The position numbers and the translations under genes are program-made. From assembly GCA_964030475.1 (NCBI GenBank), contig CAXIPT010000002.1, positions 16,738,749-16,802,748 on the forward strand: a stretch of DNA of 64,000 bases, in the 5' to 3' direction. The DNA is from Tethya wilhelma. Taxonomy: Eukaryota > Porifera > Demospongiae > Tethyida > Tethyidae. Positions 60,401-64,000 of this stretch are shown here, in pieces. The notes beneath the pieces were generated by a model. The model did no database searches, was not told the origin of the DNA, and saw only the letters and a program-made list of their open reading frames with translations. Position 1 is the first letter of the stretch. Each line of letters begins with the position of its first letter.

Positions 60401-63400
60401 AGACTGTCGTCTCATTTTCATTAAGGTCAACTTCTGTTATAGCTGCATAATAGCCCATAATTATTATATGAAGAGGGAAAAAAAAAAAGAGTAATAACTC
60501 TACTTAGTCTAACTAGCTTGGATATTTAACCAGTTTCCTTACGATTTTCGTCAGCAGTAAGCCATGTCACATTTCCTATAAATTCCCCAGAAGAGACACA
60601 GAGGAGCTGAAATTCATACCCTCTTGTTACATTGTACTCAAACTTAGATATTCGCGTGTACACATCAGGATTTACACTAGCAGGAACTTCAAGATCCACA
60701 TGAGGAGGAACAGCTGCATGAAAATTAATAGTATAGAATTACTTGAACAATCTTATCTTATCTGTATGTATGATCCTCACCATCACATCTTGTTCGACTG
60801 GGGTTTGGCAGGTAACCCTGATCACAGACAACTGGTTGGGTATTCTGTGAGGAGAAGAGAGCAAATAGAGACACAGCTCACTAATAACAACAAGCCCTTG
60901 CAACAATGCAACAAAAGTTGAATTACGCAACAAAAAAAACTTACAACAAAAACACCAAATATGCCTAGGCGATTACATTTGCATATCACAATGTCAAAGA
61001 ATCGTAGCATTTCATCATCAGTAGCATTACTACAGCCATTGTTACTCCAATCTAAATGGTGGGGAAGAAAGAATTCATTGCAAGTGATTATGGATTGTAG
61101 CAAAGCACAACACTAAGATAGTCTACATAATTTCACACATGCAACCATTCTTGAATACAACAAAAACAGCAACAGTATTAGAGACCTGCAGCATTCTCAT
61201 CCCAAAACACACACAGAGGAATTTGAGATTGCTGAAGAAAAGTAAGAAATTTATTTCAAATTTATAACATATATAAAATAAAACACTTGAAATTCTCACT
61301 TCGAAATGTAACTTTAGGATGATAGTAACTTCAATGTCACCCTCCATCTCAAGTGTCTCACTTTCAAAGCCAACAATAGAGGCTGACATAATTGTAGAGG
61401 CCACAGCAAATGTCTCATAGGAAACATTAGGATTGGTAAACAGCATGGAGTCTTCTGGCAAAGGGAAGAGGATAGAGGAGTTGTACATGCCAAAGAGAAT
61501 GCTGACATCATCTTGATTGAACATTGGTTGAGTGAAAATGTCAGAAGGTAGATCAATGGAGACTGAACTATTGTCAGCATTCATGGCATTGCTCACTGGC
61601 TCTCCAGCTGGCTCAATAGAGACAGCCAAAGCCTCTGAATCATAACAAATAATTATAACTTTAGGATGGTTATCATAAGCTGACAATTGAACACACCGGC
61701 AGGATTATTTCTGACAGAGAATCGAACACCCGTTTCTTGTAAGGGTATCAGCTCTCCCTACATGCACAGTCGTGTAGTTATCACAAAAACGACACTAACA
61801 TGTAAAGCAATACCATAAAAACTACACATCATTCTTACTTTCCATCCAGAAAATGTCAATGACTTTCTATAATCAGTGAAAACGACTGTTTCATTTTGTC
61901 CTTCCATAGGAATATTTAGAGCAGCGTCAGTGAATTTAGAGAGAATGTTTGTCACAAAATCAATAATTCTGAAATAAGAACAGAAGTTTGAAAACCAATT
62001 GCAAACAACAGAAGCGGCTTACATTGCTGAATATTGCATCAATATATCGGGAGCCCAGGCTTGAAGTGCCCCAAGCATGGAGACAATTTCAGCCATTTGT
62101 TCTCTTTGGGATTCTTGCGGCACACACTGTCATAATAACAAGCAAGGTCAAGCCATACTCATGACATGATCACAGCAGCTTCAGTTCAGCACAGCAGCTA
62201 GCTTACCGAAAAATTTTGAACGCAAGTGACAACTGTAGTGATGATCTCTACAATATGCTGCAAGTTTGTAGGAACCTGATCTTCAATAGTTGTTGCATTG
62301 ATCACAGCACTTTCAAGTCCAGCAGTGATATCTTCAAAAAAATCTTGAGCGGACAACTGCAAGAAAAAACAGTCTGTTGAATGAATGCAGCACAAAATTT
62401 ACTGTTTATCAAGTATATAGCACTTACTTCTGTCAAATTTTTAAGGAGTGAAGTGGTGTAAGTTAGACACTCAGTGTACTGTGCTTCTTCCCACTGGCCA
62501 TACTCATTGCATACCCTTCTTGCAGCTTGATCTGACGTATCTTCAGTTCCACTATATGGACAGGGTATAGAGAAGTTGACTCCTGCTTTGGTTCTCTGCC
62601 AGTGATAGTCACCACGAGTAATACTGACGCTTTCTTCATAACAAAATGCTGAAAGAGATCAATTTTTTTGCACAGTGCATGAAGAATTTCTATACCCTAA
62701 CTTGATACCTATACCTTCACAGTGAATCACAACATCGTGATCATGGTCACAAGTGACAAGACCAAGTGTAGAAGTGCGTGAACAATCCATTAGTCTTGCA
62801 TCAGTAGTTAAACAAGTAATCTCACTCAGGAAAATAGGTCCAGAACCATGAATCGACATATTTCTTAGATATAACGCACCTGTAGGCATTCACAAGATAG
62901 TGATATTTTTTAAAAACCCATGCATCCAGAGAATTGAATAAACCTTCTCTTTCAAACTCCATCTGAGAACATGCTACTTCAGCATCTACAACACTGAATC
63001 GATCATTGCACACTGTTCCCCAAGCATTGTTCACACAAACTTCAAGTCTTCCTTCACGAACATTTGGACCATCTTCAAGACGGAGATCACCAGTTGTACA
63101 TGAAACTTCCGGAGTAGTTTGTGGATCTATAGAGGAAAGAATTTTTGTAAGTAGCTATATATAGACAATTTTATTTTAGCAATACCTTGACAAGCAATGT
63201 AGGCATTTTCAGTGAATCCACAAACAGGTTCCAGTGCTCTTTGAGTGAAGCAATCTTTTAAGCTGTTCTCTTGTCCAGTACATGTGATATTTATGGCATG
63301 TACAGGCAGCTGGTCTTCACTTGCAGGTTCAAATTGTTCACCACCAGCAATGGCACCTGAAAGTTTAAATCTGATAATTAAAGCATAAATAGATACAGAG

Positions 63401-64000
63401 TCAGCATTTTATACCAGCATGAGCAAACCCCAACTGGTGGCAAGCAACAGAAGCATCTTCAAACTGCCAGTAGTCTTCACACACTATACCCCATTCTCCA
63501 TTGATACACATTTCTAGTCGACCAACTGCTAGCTCATCATTGATGTAGAAGGCATCATCCACTGGGACGGTTCCAAGAAAGAAATGCTCATCTACCCCAA
63601 CAAGAATCCTCACACTGTAGTCTTCACATTCAGCTGGGCGTCAGAAATAATAACTTTCATACACTGTCTCTCTTACAAATCATTACAACCATACCTCCAC
63701 ATCTTACTCCAGCATCTTCAGAATGGTCACAAGTGTGTTGATTTGGCCTATTGCTGTCCATGTTCTCGTCACACTCAAGCAGTGATATCTCCGTTCCATT
63801 ACAGTCCAAATCATCTAACAAGATGGTCCCAGTGCCTTCTCCATAAAATGACTGTCTGATGGGAAGAATGTCTGTGAAAGAGAGTCAATCTTGAAAGACA
63901 TAACAGTGAGTGCCAATGATGAGTCTTACGTGTAGTGTTTCCTGTGAATCCCAGTCGCCTGCAGACCACTGTGGCTTCAAGAATGTCCCAACGGTCATCA
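54957..64000 (-). CDS. Adhesion GPCR paralogue: SRCR array, two HRM-GAIN-GPS units, 7TM (5' end outside window)
   Basis: 31 exons in the window, about 1,789 codons, all in compatible phase; the N-terminus lies beyond 64000. Order: three SRCR domains (63930-64000 with 63871-63695; 63633-63415 with 63356-63186; 63126-62944 with 62879-62715), HRM1 (62648-62428), GAIN1 and degenerate GPS1 (62356-60945), Cys linker (60844-60781), Ig-like domain (60713-60188), unassigned module (60109-59700), HRM2 (59184-58934), GAIN2 and GPS2 (58850-57366), seven helices and tail (57295-54957). The module order, exon phases and 7TM exon sizes match the receptor at 25266-43567, so the two arose by duplication; they now face tail to tail. 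The tail ends VQMKSN, with no PDZ ligand. Ligand unknown. Confidence 0.87.
57088..57128. repeat. (GT)n microsatellite
   Basis: Intronic GT run (CA on the coding strand) between the helix 1 and helix 2 exons of the paralogue. Confidence 0.9.
58189..58249 (-). other. Small GAIN2 exon ending in a Pro run
   Basis: 61 bp exon [20 protein letters not shown]. The (CCA)n/(TGG)n run directly abuts the donor, so repeat slippage would lengthen a Pro linker without shifting frame. No counterpart is seen in the other receptor. Confidence 0.7.
59700..60844 (-). other. Cys linker, Ig-like domain and unassigned module of the paralogue
   Basis: Exon 60844-60781 encodes [17 protein letters not shown], a short Cys pair. 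Exons 60713-60543 and 60442-60188 resemble an Ig-like domain (FQLLCVSSG....VTWLTAD....KTYTCFAEN). Exons 60109-59929 and 59863-59700 correspond to the unassigned ~110-residue module of the other receptor ([17 protein letters not shown]), with little residual identity. Confidence 0.65.
60945..62648 (-). other. HRM1, GAIN1 and cleavage-dead GPS1 of the paralogue
   Basis: The HRM exon ([47 protein letters not shown]) is followed by GAIN exons 62356-62207, 62126-62023, 61968-61839, 61757-61697 and 61634-61300 ([32 protein letters not shown]). The GPS exons 61231-61186 and 61051-60945 keep the frame [15 protein letters not shown] and ICKC, but the last element reads [11 protein letters not shown] instead of CxHLTNFG. 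The HL/T tripeptide needed for self-cleavage is gone, while the disulphide Cys and both Trp remain. Confidence 0.85.

Overview
This is animal nuclear DNA: AT-rich, with short GT-AG introns (mostly 60-120 bp), conserved animal genes and extracellular proteins built from shuffled SRCR and EGF exons. The gene set (SRCR-rich adhesion receptors, STPG2, mitoferrin, RPB2), compact intron style and single-N contig joins suggest a sponge, most likely a demosponge such as Amphimedon. That identification is inference. All coordinates, splice sites and phases were read by eye. For six gene models I summed the exon lengths, and they stay in frame.

Left part (1-13,500): the 3' part of a cytochrome P450 gene (+) runs toward a mitoferrin gene (-). 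A ~1.3 kb tandem duplication covers both 3' ends. Mitoferrin and RPB2 (+, second-largest subunit of RNA polymerase II) share a divergent promoter region. RPB2 is complete (1,173 codons), but about 1 kb of it appears twice around a Ty3/gypsy reverse transcriptase fragment bounded by N characters, which looks like an assembly artefact.

Middle-left (13,500-25,300): an unrecognised intronless ORF with a duplicated 3' half and a stray RPB2 exon 12 fragment; then BCKDHB (-; branched-chain keto acid dehydrogenase E1 beta) and STPG2 (+; sperm-tail PG-rich repeat protein), sharing a 169 bp divergent promoter region.

Centre (25,266-43,567): one 68-exon gene (+) encoding a ~3,925-residue adhesion GPCR: signal peptide, Gly/Ser linker, Reeler domain, 15 SRCR and 11 EGF modules, HRM, GAIN-GPS, Ig-like domain, an unassigned module, a second HRM, a second GAIN-GPS, then seven membrane helices. 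A paralogue with the same layout lies in the opposite orientation at 54,957-64,000 (5' end outside the window). Its first GPS has lost the cleavage motif while the second keeps it. This inverted pair of receptors with two GAIN-GPS units is the most unusual system here.

Between the receptors lies a GMC-type flavoprotein gene (-), whose single 6.4 kb intron is full of mobile elements (foldback/MITE elements, an hAT-like MITE, a truncated Helitron). A LINE 3' end lies just upstream of it. Two small MITE families with TACCGTAG ends sit in introns across the window.
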